A DNA stretch of 64,000 nt from Halichondria panicea (Eukaryota > Porifera > Demospongiae > Suberitida > Halichondriidae). The stretch is taken from positions 2,108,001-2,172,000 of the forward strand of contig NC_087382.1 in NCBI RefSeq assembly GCF_963675165.1. Direction: 5' to 3'. This document shows positions 1 to 10,902 of this stretch, piece after piece. Position 1 is the stretch's first letter, and each line of letters begins with the position of its first letter. The translations under genes were made by a program, and so were the position numbers. The notes under the pieces are model-generated. The model had not been told where the DNA came from. It made no database searches and saw nothing but the letters and a program-made list of their open reading frames with translations.

Positions 1-2506
1 GGGTAGTTGCTGGGGCATTAGTGACTACACACTCCATGCGATGATTATATTCCTAAACTCCATACCTGCACTATAGCAAGGTAAGCCGCTCCCTCTGCGT
101 ATCGAATGAGTAGACCTCCTCCCAGGTACGAGACCACGTACATGGCAATGAAGGCCACACCCCTCAACCCTGGCACATAGTTACAACCAGCTCCACCAAA
201 GAAACACTGAATAGCAAACCAATAGCTGCAAGAATTGAATAAGAAGAGCAACATATTAAAATTATTATGCTACCCATGCACTAATACATGCATGCAGGAA
301 CCCATAAATAAGCCCATACATTTTTCTATTATTTTATGGGCTCCTGTTAAAAAATACGGACACAAAATTTTTGTTATCTTATAATTTATACTGATATTTC
401 TTTTCTTGCGGCTTACTTTTCCCCAAATGTCTGGATGCTACCAGCAAAGCCATACCACGGCACCACGTCCACCCAGAACAACACACCCACAGAGACAGTT
501 GATACAGGGAAGTCCAGAAGAGAAAGTAGAACAAGTTAACAGTTCTCGTGTCCTTTAAACTCTTCTCTTCAATCACGTTCATAACAGCAGCCGGGACCTA
601 GAGAAGAGTGGAGGCAGTGTGAGTGTACTATGCACATGTAGGGATAGGGTTAGGGTTCACCTAGCCTCGAATTCAGGCCGATTAAAATACGGCCTGGTAC
701 CTATTGCATGTGTAATTAATCATAGGCGTGGTCCATACACGCCCACGTACTATCTACTACCGTATAGCGGGTAATTTTCGTGGGGTAAAATATTCGTTAT
801 TTTCGTGGGCAGGCTGACCTCCACAAAATTTTATCGTAGGCGTGGCTTATCTGAACGTAGGAATGCCGTGCAGCCATGAGACTAAACGAAATTTTTACTC
901 ACGAAAACTACCATTTCTCGAGTTGAACGAATTTTTTACCCCACGAAATTTACCCGCTATATACGGTATGTATATGAAGCTATGTGCCACAGCTAGCCAG
1001 CAAGTCTTCTCGACAACGCAATAGAGAGCATAAACCACAGCTTCACAGGAGACAAGTATTTGTTAAAATTAATACGGAAAGAAACTAGTAAACAAACTAG
1101 TTTACGGTTTAATTTTACAAAGGTTTACTAAAGTATAACAAGTCACCCAGATTCTGGGTGACTCAGTTCGCGCATGTGCACTATCACCCATGCAATAGAG
1201 ACCAGGCCGTATTTTAATCGGCCTGGTCTCGAGGCTAGGGTTCACCTCACTTGCCACTATAGCTACAGTTTACTATGCACATGTACAGTGGGACCACACT
1301 ATAGGCTCTGTACACACTGATGGTCGATTAAGTATAGCATTTAAATCTGCTTTGTGGTGCTTTTAAAATGTGAGTTGAAAAGGGTTGTAATAAAGTATTC
1401 TTTCCAAAATATGATATTTACGGAGTGTATGATTATCTACTTACAAATCCAATCATGAACACTAGGGGCCATATAATCCTGGAGAGAGTTGGTTGAGCAA
1501 AGAACTGAGCGTTTCCACCTTTAGAGTTATCATCAAACTGCGCCACTACTGGTATCAGTGAGAACACCAGAGCAGCCACCACTGCACAAGCACACAGCAG
1601 CTTGAGCAGTGTCGGCCGCTTACGCAGAATGAGAAACCTGTGGACATGGAGAAATGAGTTGCAGTATCCGGTCAGGCATTCATATCATTACTTTGAAAGA
1701 TCCGTTTCATATAAAGTTGCGGCTGTTGCACATTTTCTCCTACTCCCCCTGACTCTTTTAATCAATGCATGGCTTAGTGACTCTTAGGGATATATAAAGC
1801 AATGAATCTATGCATCACAATCTCAGTAATAATAAAGCATGTGCGTGGAGAAATTAGTTGATTCTGCAGGAAATAAATATTGAGGCTAGAGGCATCACTA
1901 TCTCAGTAATAATATTTATTGTTTAAAGTAGTGTGTGAATACACTTGTACTGGCTATACTGGACATGTGACTAGTAATCAGTGGCCCTCACCTGAACAGT
2001 ATGGTGAGTGGGATTGCAGAGTTGGAGAGAATAGCTTGAAGGAAGGGGGCTGTTCGAGTGGGCGGTGAGGCAAACACAACCAGCACTCCATTCAATGCAT
2101 CAAAGAACCCAATGAGCATAAACTGCCACTGGGGAAATAGAAGATCATTTTCAACTGTGATGAAACGAAATCGCCTCTCCTTGCATAATCTGTTGAGTAG
2201 GAACTGGACGGACAAAATCACCAGCAAACAAGTTCCAAATATAATAACAAACGAAATTGAAGCACTGCTCAGAACAAAGTAAGGGTCCATTTCTGGAGGA
2301 CTGGAAGTATTTGAGCTGTTTCCAGTTTCATTGCTGCTCTCAAGTGCTGTGCAGTTAGGATTGGAGAAGGAAGCAGTTGCACTGATCCACAGTGGCAGGC
2401 TGACATTCTGCCCCACTTGTCCAATCACTGCAGCCACTGCAAACACAAGGTTGATGCATACCAACAGGTATCGTGATTCTCGGAGCTTTTCAAGATATTT
2501 GGTCAT
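1..2506 (-). CDS. CRT-like (chloroquine-resistance-transporter family) membrane transporter, 3' end beyond window, frameshifted
   Basis: Exons inferred on the minus strand: 2506-1992, 1637-1445, 597-417 and 225-66, all with GT/AG borders and matching phases. ATG at 2506 starts a hydrophobic segment (YLLVCINLVFAVAAVIGQV), then an Asn-rich loop, a second membrane span and PQWQFMLIGFFDALNGVLVV. The end of exon 1 and exon 2 read IPLTILFR then FLILRKRPTLLKLL. Exon 4 gives CFFGGAGCNYVPGLRGVAF. This order (polytopic, Gln/Asp 'FFDALNG' helix, 'AIPLTIL', Cys-containing loop) is that of the CRT-like drug/metabolite transporter family, whose members sit in digestive-vacuole, lysosomal or plastid membranes. 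The substrate cannot be read here. Exon 3 begins in frame (VPAAVMNVIEEKSLKD) but its second half (VLFWVDVVPWYGFAGSIQTF) is only read two bases out of frame, and only that frame joins exon 4 in phase. A TG insertion near 477-487 would explain it. The last exons lie left of the window. The family call is from remembered pattern, not a search. Confidence 0.68.
662..1237. mobile_element. MITE of the TAGCCTC family, 576 bp, 9-bp target duplication
   Basis: The ends are long inverted repeats starting TAGCCTCGA and running about 50 bases to ...CTATTGCATG. The element is flanked by the exact direct repeat GGGTTCACC (653-661 and 1238-1246). It lies between exons 2 and 3 of the CRT-like gene. It has no open transposase frame, so it is non-autonomous. 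The 9-bp duplication points to a Mutator-like transposase. Another, smaller inverted-repeat element (758-968) is nested inside it. Confidence 0.85.
758..968. mobile_element. Nested MITE with TACCGTATAGCGGGTA ends
   Basis: Inverted repeats TACCGTATAGCGGGTAA (758 onward) and TTACCCGCTATATACGGTA (ending 968) bracket 211 bp. The arms continue inward as AATTTTCGTGGGG and its complement. The element sits inside the larger inverted-repeat element of 662-1237. A longer relative with the same ends is at 49030-49444. Flanks suggest a TA or 2-3 bp target. Confidence 0.7.
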
Positions 2507-3339
2507 GTTTCCTGGCGCGTTCTACTAGCTGCACTGATGCCAGTGATGGTGGTGGGTTCCTCTTTTGTATTGCTGGAGGGATGATGAAATACACCACAGA
2601 TTCAGAACGTGCTACAGTAGCTACAACGCTTGCACACTGTCTGCATGTGGCTAGCAGGCGCAGCTAACTAGCCCCGCCCCCCTCCGCGCAACTACTCTCA
2701 CGAATTAACCGCCCCCTCCACTCTACACACTAGCCCCGCCCTCTCCATACAACTGGTCTCATAAATTAGCCGCCCCCTCCATTGAAAGACGGCCTGGTAT
2801 ACACTGTCTGCGCATGCGTCAGTTGCCCCAAGATTCTTGGGGATCGAGATATCATAGTAAATTAGTCAGTATAATTATTGTATATTTTACAATGATGTCA
2901 TTGCACAAATCACAGCAGTTTTAATAAAATAACACAGCTACTTACAACATTTACGACCTAGACTAGTGACTAGTTTTGTTGTGATGGCTTCTACTTCTGT
3001 TATGCTCTTGCTCAAGCTCTCTCTAGTGTTGAAAAGTCAGATTTTGTCTTCTTTTGTACTGTGGTAGAGTGGTAAGCGTTTTTCTGTCAGTACCGACCGG
3101 CTCTGGCAAATCTACTTGCTTCCAGACACTTGTTTGATGCCATCTCAGTAAGATCAGTGCTCCTTGTATGAGCCTAGAGTTGTGATGGCGATTTCTCTCT
3201 CTTGACACTAAATAGTTTAATCAACCTTCTTCTTCTTCTTTGTAGCCTCCAATTAATGAATAGTATATAGCCCATTGGGCAGACGAAAAAGAATATTGAA
3301 AATGGGTATTATTATAACACGCAGCAAGAGGGTGGAGCT
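2507..3339. other. Intergenic, promoter side of the CRT-like gene
   Basis: No coding exon seen. 2665-2790 is C-rich, with two copies of a GCCCC...CTC...CATACAACTGGTCTC-like motif. It is followed by a palindromic NRF1-like site. The rest is AT-rich, with a CTTCTT run at 3222-3241. A short tract at 3057-3110 vaguely recalls a tRNA A box but lacks a good B box. Confidence 0.5.
2809..2820. promoter_or_regulatory. NRF1-like palindromic promoter motif
   Basis: TGCGCATGCGTC differs by one base from the NRF1 consensus TGCGCATGCGCA, a common metazoan core-promoter motif. It lies about 300 bp upstream of the ATG of the CRT-like gene. Binding is inferred. Confidence 0.4.
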
Positions 3340-3996
3340 TTAAACCGATGTGCGTGTGAGAAGGAGATCAGCGCGGGTTTGCCTTAGATCTTTGATGAAG
3401 AGCAAGAGCCACTCTTGCGCATGGGCAGCTTTCAGCCAGACAAGGCCTTGCAGGAGATTGTAGAGGGTGTCATGTAGTGCCCTTGGGTCGTGGGGGAGGT
3501 GAACACTGACGCAGGATGGGGCATCCTGCAGGAGAGCAAGTCTGCGCATTGAGAGAGCAGGGCAACTTACTAAAAAGTGTGAAGGTGATTCTTCTTCAGT
3601 GTTGCATAGTTTGCACGATGCATCCCCGGGAGAGATATTTCCTCTGTTGCGATATCTAAACCTGGACGCATCCAGCTCGAGCCCGTCACAGCCCACTAGG
3701 AGCCTGATTCTGAAATTTGAGGGGCCATGCAGAGAACGATCCAGCTGACAGCATGACCATAGCATCAAAGGGCGACCTAGAAGGGCAGGGAGGGATGAGA
3801 TAGGGAGATTTGTGCATGTGTCTGTCATCTTGACGTATTGTGTGACTAGTACAGATTTCTTTGCAGCTGTCTTAAAAGACCCTTTGTTTTTCCCGTTTGA
3901 GATCATAGACGAGAGTGAAGGGTAGCAACGAGATGAGACGAGTGTGGACCATGTTTTTAAGAGACCTGATGGAGAATCAACCACGTGGATGACCAT
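3340..3996 (-). pseudogene. Non-LTR retrotransposon (LINE) reverse transcriptase, C-terminal remnant
   Basis: A 218-codon open frame on the minus strand. It carries the terminal zinc-knuckle-like pattern of many LINE ORF2 proteins: C-K-L-C (residues about 129-132), then EEESPSHFLVSCP, i.e. CxxC...H....C. Upstream is LLVGCDGLELDASRFRYRNRG, as seen just after the thumb region of such polymerases. The catalytic palm (YxDD) and the endonuclease are absent. No ORF1, poly-A tail or target duplication was recognised. I take it as a dead, 5'-truncated fragment. The first methionine is only the start of the open frame. Confidence 0.65.
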
Positions 3997-5004
3997 AGTA
4001 CAAAAAGTTAATTGATAAAATTAATTACAAACAGTTTTACTAATAAATTTACTATTGAATACACCCACTCGCAAACAGTGAATACCAATTGTGAGTCTCA
4101 TCATTCACACGAGTGCCTGTGACAGCACACACACTCTGCGCTGTAGCTACAACACTGTAATAGTGATAGTACGGAAGCCCGTAGGGGCCATTTAATTCCA
4201 CTCTAACATTCCACTCTATAACCCTTTCCTTGCCATTCGTGAAATCTGGAACAGGAGCGTCTTTAGGTCGATCAATTAGTGTGGATCCGGCCTCACCACG
4301 CCTCCATGTCATTCTATTAGTCTAGATCCGGCTAGCAATTCTAGCTGGGACTCCCAGTTCTAGCTCCTTTTGTTTAGCGTGTCAGAGACTGGGAGAAGAT
4401 GATTGGCACTCCCTGGCTCCTTTGGATGTACAGCTGTCCAGATCCCTAGAACATACCCTCCATTCTGACGAGTTATCAGTGCATAGGGTGCTTACTAGAT
4501 TCTTGCCAGCCAGTACAGTTCAAGCTACACACAGCACCGCTCAACTATTCTCTACCCCATTATCTAGCTAAATCTGGTCCAACTAGACAGCAGACACAGC
4601 TAGTTAATTCAGTAAAGCCAGGGGTAGCCCTACTTCTACGGTTGTTCAGTACCCACGGTAACAATTCCTCTGGGCTGGGCTAACTAGTTGAGCCACGCCT
4701 CACAATTCTCAAGGCTAGGTACATGTCTCTGTCTAGCTGCTTCTTCAGCTTCTTGCTCAGTTTTGTGGCTTAGAGAAAGGCCAGCTACTCAGGGGGAAGA
4801 GTCCAGATGAAAGTCTGGCAGCCAGGTGACGTCCAAACGGTCAGTTATTCTTTCCACCAACTTTTTAATCTAGTCTAGTCCTGCTTGCACTGCTACTACT
4901 GCTACTGCTACTCTTCCTACTACTACTGCTGCTACTCTTCCTAGCTAGTCAAAGGTTTCTTTTTTTTTTTTTTTTTTTTTATAACTACATATGCACAAAG
5001 AGAC
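3997..5004. other. Non-coding stretch with simple repeats
   Basis: No exon recognised. 4160-4240 has weakly repeated ATTCCACTCTA motifs related to the satellite at 12,910-13,125. 4880-4945 is a CTACTACTGCTACTGCTACT-type triplet tract. 4960-4980 is a poly-T run of about 20. The last nine bases (CAAAGAGAC) are the left target duplication of the next element. Confidence 0.5.
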
Positions 5005-5773
5005 TAGCCTCGTTCCCAGGCCTTACTTTTTCTTGCTGTTGTCACTGTTCATCCATAAATCACAAGAAAGACATAGTGAGGCAGCAAAGAAAGAAATGGG
5101 CGTACAGTTAAGAAAAAGTAAGGCCTGGTTTGGGAAATCGCGTGATCCACAAGGATTTTTATGAACGTGGGCGATATGTAGCCCACAATCGTGACGTAAG
5201 GTATTCTCCCACGCATTCAGAGTTAATAAAACTGTACTGAGACAACCACCCAAGCTGTGCTGCAAGTCAGATCAGAGAACCAGCGTGGCCAGCTCTGGTG
5301 GCAGTAGCTACCTGCAATATGATAATGATGACTAAGCTATTCTTGATCTATACTAGCATGTAGAAAGACACAAGAAAAGGTAATAGTCTGATAGAATCTG
5401 AACACACAATCTAGACTAGTAGATCATCTAGCTAAGCCTAAGGTATATAGCTAGCTATAGTGCTTGCAAACTTCCAGTTCCAAGTCCATGTCCAGCTTGC
5501 TGCAGGCAAAGTTTTATTAGTCATAGATATCTGCGTGGGCAGTCCAACATCTCTAGCTCAGCATGCCCACGCTCATTTTCACCCTTCTACCGCCCTTCTA
5601 CCCTCACGCGACTTCCCGATACAGGCTCTCCTTTTTCCTAACTCTACGTCTATTTCTTTCTTTATTCCTTCAATTAATACCGTATTTTATCTCATTGAAC
5701 GATTAAGACAGTATTTTATCTTATTGAACGATTGTGATAAAGAACAGAAAAAGGAGAGCCTGTGTAGAGGCTA
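5005..5773. mobile_element. MITE of the TAGCCTC family, 769 bp, 9-bp target duplication
   Basis: The left end reads TAGCCTCGTTCCCAGGCCTT and the right end, complemented, TAGCCTCTACACAGGCTCTC. Both continue into a CTTTTTCT-like tract. The flanks are the exact direct repeat CAAAGAGAC (4996-5004, 5774-5782). Internal inverted copies of the same ends (near 5110-5140 and 5600-5640) suggest it is built of two stacked palindromic units. No transposase frame. Confidence 0.8.
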
Positions 5774-6124
5774 CAAAGAGACATCAAAGCTTACATCAAA
5801 GGACACAGATTTTTAGCCTACTTGACTGATAAGGAGGTTACCTAGACTACAGTTTGTTTGTCAGGGAGGAGCTCACATACAACTTCATCTAATTCATCAT
5901 AACGATTCCTTACCCATTGTTGTAATTTCTACAACAGATTGCCAAGGAAAGAGATAATGCACTTCCACTCTAAAATGCCACTCTAGAATGCATTTCCATT
6001 CTAAAATTCCACTCTAGAATGCACTTCCTCAATGGAAGGGAACGCCCCTGCGCAAAAAATTCAGCCACGTGTGGTTGTTGTTGTTAGCTAGCTAGCCAAA
6101 AGTTGTTGTTGCCTTTATACGTAC
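5774..6124. other. Intergenic region 5' of the kinase gene
   Basis: Holds a short satellite at 5945-6035 with alternating ATTCCACTCTAGAATGCA units, the same family as 12,910-13,125. A GTTGTTGTTGTT tract lies at 6071-6084. No obvious TATA box. Presumably contains the promoter of the kinase gene that starts at 6125. Confidence 0.4.
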
Positions 6125-9100
6125 ATGGCCAGTAGGCGCGGAGCCGGGCCAATCACTAGGAGTACCAGGAGTTCCAAGCATGACTCTGATCATGAAAGGC
6201 CAACTTCCAGCCGAGAAGAAGGTATCTTGAGTGTTGATGTCTCTACTTCGCTAGTTTATAGTGAGCATAATTATCCCCCCTGCCCAGCAATGGAGAAGTA
6301 CATCAAGCTTGCTAGCAGGAAGAACAGGAAAAAGCCTATTACAACCCCCTCTAGGTCTACAACGACATCTGCAGTCAACCCCCAGCTGTTGGTAGGTTTT
6401 ATGTACTATCATCAAGGGTATAAAGAGATGCATTGCATTGCTATACACAAACTGACAAAGAAGAGGGCATGCAACTGCTTGCAAGCAAGTATACCAGTAG
6501 GATGTGGGGGGGTGGCCAAAAATAAAAATCTGAAATTCGTTAAAACATTATATGTAGCAGGTGGACTAGTAGTTGCATGCTGTTTATAGTAACTATGTTG
6601 CTAGTGCCATCTAGGAGATGATACCTAGTACGTATGTTCCTTTAATTTATATAGATCTCTGTTGGGAGGATGTATCATGACGAAAAATTGGGTCACGGCA
6701 AAACAGATAGGAGCTTCGATCTTATGAAAATAAATTTTGATCGAGAAGAACGGTACGAGAAGATCATTGAAAAGTGCAAAAGAATTGTGTGGAGTGATTT
6801 CGGAGCAAATGCTAGTAGGCAATTCTATCTTGCTGATGGCTCTGGAACCTGTATTGAGCAACCTCAAAGTCAATTTGAGGTTAGCAGAGCTGATGGACAA
6901 CAAGAGGTGCTTCCTTGGACATTAGAAAATTATCTAAAGGTGTCCAATTTGAAGTTTGCATCCAGAGCAAGATTGTACTGTGTGATGAAGACATTAGATG
7001 ACACAGGTGTGTGTGTGTAGTGTGTGCCAATTATTTAAGAAAAACTTTGTCCATTCCTGCAGGTGTCAGTGACCCTCCGCCTGGATATTTTAGTGTTAAA
7101 TTTGTCTCAAAGACGCTGAGCAGGTACTCCGGTCTCTATTCCTTTCGAACAGGAATATCGCAGGTGGATTTACTTTGTAATTTCCTTGATACTGAAATGG
7201 ATGACGAAATGGATGTAATGATGAGTACAAGGGACACTGTGGGTTCGTCGTCCTCCGGGTACCAGGTTTTAGAGCACAACCCACTGAGCTATGGCTTTTC
7301 TCTTTACTCGATTAGTGAAGGTATATGTTTGTGAACTTTGTTTCCTTGTGATTATTATTGTGCGGCATCTAGGTGACACTGTGGAAACCTTTGTTGAGGA
7401 CATGTCAGCAGAGAGTGGCGTTATCTCATATGGGTCACCTACTGAAGGTGTAGTGTATGTATTGTAGTGTGTGTGTGCCATTAATTTTTGGTTTCCACTA
7501 TATTTAATTATATAGGCAGCAGCTTGGATGTGTGTGTTAAGTGTTTTGCCTCTCAAGAGGATGGGAGGGTGATGCTTGCTGTTATGGCCATGAATGGGTA
7601 CCACAGCACTGCTTCGTACCAATGGCTGCACAATAAGACACTACTTAAGCACAACAAAACACCACTCCTATATACATCCAGGACGGGCACAATTACATGT
7701 GTAGTGACAGCAAGAGAGGACCAAAAAGAAGTGCACTTCTGTGTAACTGGTAAGAAGTGTTTGTTTTTGACAACATTGCATGTGTTGACACATAAAGGTT
7801 CAGAGGCAGACATTTCTGTCATCAGAATAAGTAGTCAAGTAACATCTGACCGTCAAGTCACCCCTGGTAGTTTTCCTCCTCTCTTGTTTAGTATTATTGC
7901 TGAACGTGTATTTTAATTGCAGTGGAAGGACAGGCGGCCCTTCCTGGTGGTATGTCTGACAGAGTCACCCCTGGTGGTACGTTTTCCTCCTCTCTTGTTT
8001 ACTAATATTTAAATGTGTATTTTAATTGCAGTAGACGGACAGGCCCTTCCTGGTGGTATGTCGGACAGTCAAGTCACCCTTGGTGGTACGTTTCCCTCCC
8101 CTCTTGTTTACTAATATTTATTTTAATTGCAGTAGAAGGACAGGCCCTTCCTGGCGGTGTGTCTGACAGTCAAGTCACCCTTGGTGGTACGTTTCCCTCC
8201 CCTCTTGTTTACTAATATTTATTTTAATTGCAGTAGAAGGACAGGCCCTTCCTGGCGGTGTGTCTGACAGTCAAGTCACCCTTGGTAGTACGTTTTCCTC
8301 CTCTCGGGTGTCCGACAGTCAAGTCACCCTTGGTAGTACGTTTTCCTCCTCTGGTGTGTCCGACAGTCAAGTCACCCTTGGTAGTACGTTTTCCTCCTCT
8401 CTTGTTTACTAATATTTAAACGTGTATTTTAATTGCAGTGGAAGGACAGGGCGTTCTTGGAGAGTCAAATACGAAGAGTAGGTTACGTTTATAACAGAAT
8501 CTTTCTAAATCAGTTTTTTTTAGGAAAGAAACAAGATCCCCAACATTTGATGTCTACCCTTCGAAGTGTAGATGGTATTATTATAATTTGTTGACAATAC
8601 AATACATTATCTCTTACTCGTACAGACATGAAGAAGTTAACACTTCACTGTGAGATTGGTCAGGGCTCTTTCGCTAAAGTTTATAAGGCTTTCTGGAGAG
8701 GCACTGCTGTAGCAGCCAAAGTAATTCCAATTTCTGTATCAACTAAAGCCATTGAAAAAGAATTGCTGGCGTACAGGTACACAATTGGGCAAGTTTTAAT
8801 TATAATTTTTATGTATTATACAGAAACTTGATTCATCCAAACCTGCTCAACATGTTGGGTGTTGTTACAACGACCACAAGTGTTGCCATAGTTACAAATC
8901 TAGTGGATGGAAAAGATCTACACGATTTGATATTTTGCTGTGATTCTCGAAAGGTGGCAAGGATGTGGTAATTGGTGTCTAATGTGTGATACTTTATATA
9001 GCTAACTGAGAGTGAAAAGATCGCGGTGTGCATTCAAGTGTGCCAGGGGCTACTTTTTATGCATACAGCCACTCCTCCGGTTATACATATGGATTTGAAA

Positions 9101-9553
9101 CCAGCGAACATATTGGTAAGATTTGGTTTGAATTTTTATATTTGTTAGCTTTTTGTATTTTATTAGGTTCAGCTACCATCTCTTCATTGTTTTATTGCTG
9201 ATTTTGGCCTTGCCACTTGTATGAGGAACACAAACCAATTTGGCACAGCTACAATGAGGGCGGGTACCCCAGGTTTCCAAGCCCCAGAGCAGCTGATGGG
9301 TGTGACTATCACTGACAAGTGCGACGTTTATGCATTTGGCGGAGTAATGACAGAGCTATTTGGAGAGAAACCATTGTGGGACCGTGAAACACCCTATTCG
9401 ATCACTTACAAGGTGACATGTAAAGGCCAATTTCCAGAAGTCAGTCATCTACCTGACTCTGTTCAATGTGTGGTGAAATTGTGCTTCCAAGTTTATGAAA
9501 CCAGAGCTGATACATTCTCTCTTTTAAAAGCTCTTCTCAATCTAAACTGTTGA
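6125..9553 (+). CDS. TKL-type protein kinase with novel N-terminal region and amplified linker exons (16 exons, 812 aa)
   Basis: Exons joined by GT/AG borders with matching phase: 6125-6391, 6655-7006, 7063-7320, 7373-7447, 7516-7749, 7798-7866, 7923-7976, 8032-8085, 8133-8186, 8234-8383, 8439-8477, 8524-8574, 8626-8776, 8824-8953, 9002-9115, 9167-9553. They total 2,439 nt, exactly 812 codons plus stop. The kinase domain is about residues 555-812: glycine loop GQGSFAKVY, VAAK lysine (about 584), VIHMDLKPANIL catalytic loop with HMD in place of HRD, ADFG (about 695-698) and GTPGFQAPEQ. The key K, D, N and DFG are present, so it is probably active. DLKPAN suggests Ser/Thr specificity. There is no signal peptide or membrane span, so it is likely cytosolic. 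The exon 2 product (KINFDREERYEKIIEKCKRI) looks like a small alpha/beta domain I cannot name. Exon 5 (SYQWLHN...GTITCVV) resembles an Ig-like strand pair. The start is the first in-frame ATG of the open exon; an upstream exon is not excluded. Confidence 0.82.
7867..8438 (+). repeat. Tandemly amplified exon-intron units inside the kinase gene
   Basis: Units of about 100-110 bp. Each is a 54-nt phase 1-1 exon (VEGQALPGGVSDSQVTLGG type) plus a short intron starting GTACGTTT(T/C)CCTCC and ending TTTTAATTGCAG. Three clean exons (7923, 8032, 8133) precede a fused exon of 150 nt (8234-8383). In that exon the intron's first bases are retained as coding sequence (STFSSS) between repeats of VSDSQVTLG. 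All units keep frame, so the protein linker can lengthen or shorten freely. Confidence 0.85.
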
Positions 9554-9699
9554 CTTTTTACTGGCCCAGTTAATTAGGCATGTGTTGCGTTTGATTCATA
9601 ATCACTTGCACAATTTATGTTGTGTGTATTATCATCTCATCTCATATCTTCTCATTATCACTTAAACTTTAATATGTTGTGCATTATTAAGAAACAATA
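9554..9699. other. Convergent intergenic spacer
   Basis: AT-rich 146-bp spacer between the stop codons of the plus-strand kinase gene and the minus-strand integrase gene. Holds ATCATCTCATCTCAT repeats. The 3' UTRs of both genes must lie or overlap here. Confidence 0.4.
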
Positions 9700-10902
9700 T
9701 CACATTTTGAACTTTCCATTAATCAATTGCATTATAAAGATCAAAATATAAATTATGTCAGTTGGAGCAGACCAGTTGTTCTCTTCAAGGAGGATTTCAG
9801 CGACTTCTAAAAATTCTTGTCGGACAGGGGGTTTGTCACTGGTGTATTCTCTACATAGTTCTAAATCTTCTTCATCGTACATATGCTTACAATCTTGAAC
9901 CCCTGCACATTGAAGTTAGGATAATTAAGCCTAAGCTTTGTATTTAACGTACCCACCTCTTATTTCCGGTATGTGATACAGCTCATTAGGTATACCATTC
10001 ACTGTCTCTGCTGTACTTCTTCTTATCAAGTGTGTATTCCACATTTGGACTACATTGTCCAATTCCGATTGTATTAAATCCATGAATGCAAACGTCATAC
10101 AATCCCTACACAATTCAATGATATCATCATAATTTTAGCGAATACGTGCTTACACTTGAATGGGATCACTTCCATCATAGTGGCCTTCTTCCCTTAACCT
10201 CTTAAAGAAATCTATCCACCAATCTAGACACCACTTTCTCAGCACCGACCACATGGCTTCAATTCTCTGTCAAAGAGGCACTATACACCTATGTAATCCA
10301 TTATGTTGTACTCACCTGATTGTGAACTGATTTACCATACCGAAAACTATCACATCCAGCGAATGAATCAGTGTCATGTCTTCGTAGAAATGGTTGTAAA
10401 TGTGCTACTTTGGCATTTTCAGTTCCCATGTCGGCACGCACTAAAGTGGGACATCCTGAACAATTAAAATTAATTTAATACGCTATTCAAAGCTTTACAA
10501 TTGATTTACATACCTTCACACAATTCAACGGCTTTCAAGTAATAGCCCCCTATCACGAAAGAGTCTTTATTCGTTGATGCCACCTCAAGCCATAAGATCT
10601 TTCTTGAATAACTGTATTAATCTTAATTCAAATATCATAATTTCTATTTAAAACATACCCATCTATACCACCATGTATGTGGAACCCAAATGGCTTTAGC
10701 TTGTCATTTCCATCTATATGCCAGCAATGATTCGGGCCCTGTATGTACCACAATGACTAAAAATTAGAATGAGTTCACATGGATAAACCTTGCTTCTGTA
10801 AATCCTTCTATGGAGTCTACCACGTCTTCTTATCTCCACAGATCTTGGATCAACTACACTCAACAATTCTCTGACAACACGCCTAAGAGTATATACATCC
10901 GA
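9700..10902 (-). CDS. DDE integrase core-domain protein, multi-exon, 5' part missing
   Basis: Exons on the minus strand: 10902-10789, 10738-10659, 10611-10514, 10455-10316, 10266-10154, 10105-9957, 9902-9700 (stop). They join in phase and encode 298 residues. Order: a basic HTH tail (LRRVVRELLSVVDPRSVEIR), then GPNHCWHIDGNDKL (first catalytic Asp), GYSRKILWLEVAST, LVRADMGTEN (second Asp), NQRIEAMWSVLRKW (Glu), and a conserved C-terminal region (CMTFAFMDLIQSELD, HLIRRSTAETVNGIP). Spacing is roughly D-60-D-40-E, as in retroviral-type and Ginger-like integrases. The family is widespread in fish, cnidarians and sponges as an intron-rich cellular gene or domesticated element. The usual N-terminal HTH exons are not found; a perfect 113-bp inverted repeat begins at the acceptor of the first visible exon. 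Either it is truncated or the missing exons lie past that repeat. Confidence 0.78.

Noticed and set aside
645-660. Telomere-like GGGATAGGGTTAGGG
   Set aside because: Two units only, next to a target duplication; not a telomeric tract.
3055-3115. tRNA-like A box (GTGGTAGAGTGGTAAGCG)
   Set aside because: No cloverleaf could be folded and the B-box position (GGCTCTGGCAAATC) is poor; at best a SINE relic.
4052-4312. 86-codon minus-strand frame (LNGPYGLPYYHYYSVV)
   Set aside because: Overlaps dispersed-repeat sequence shared with 13.1 kb; no family and no splice context.
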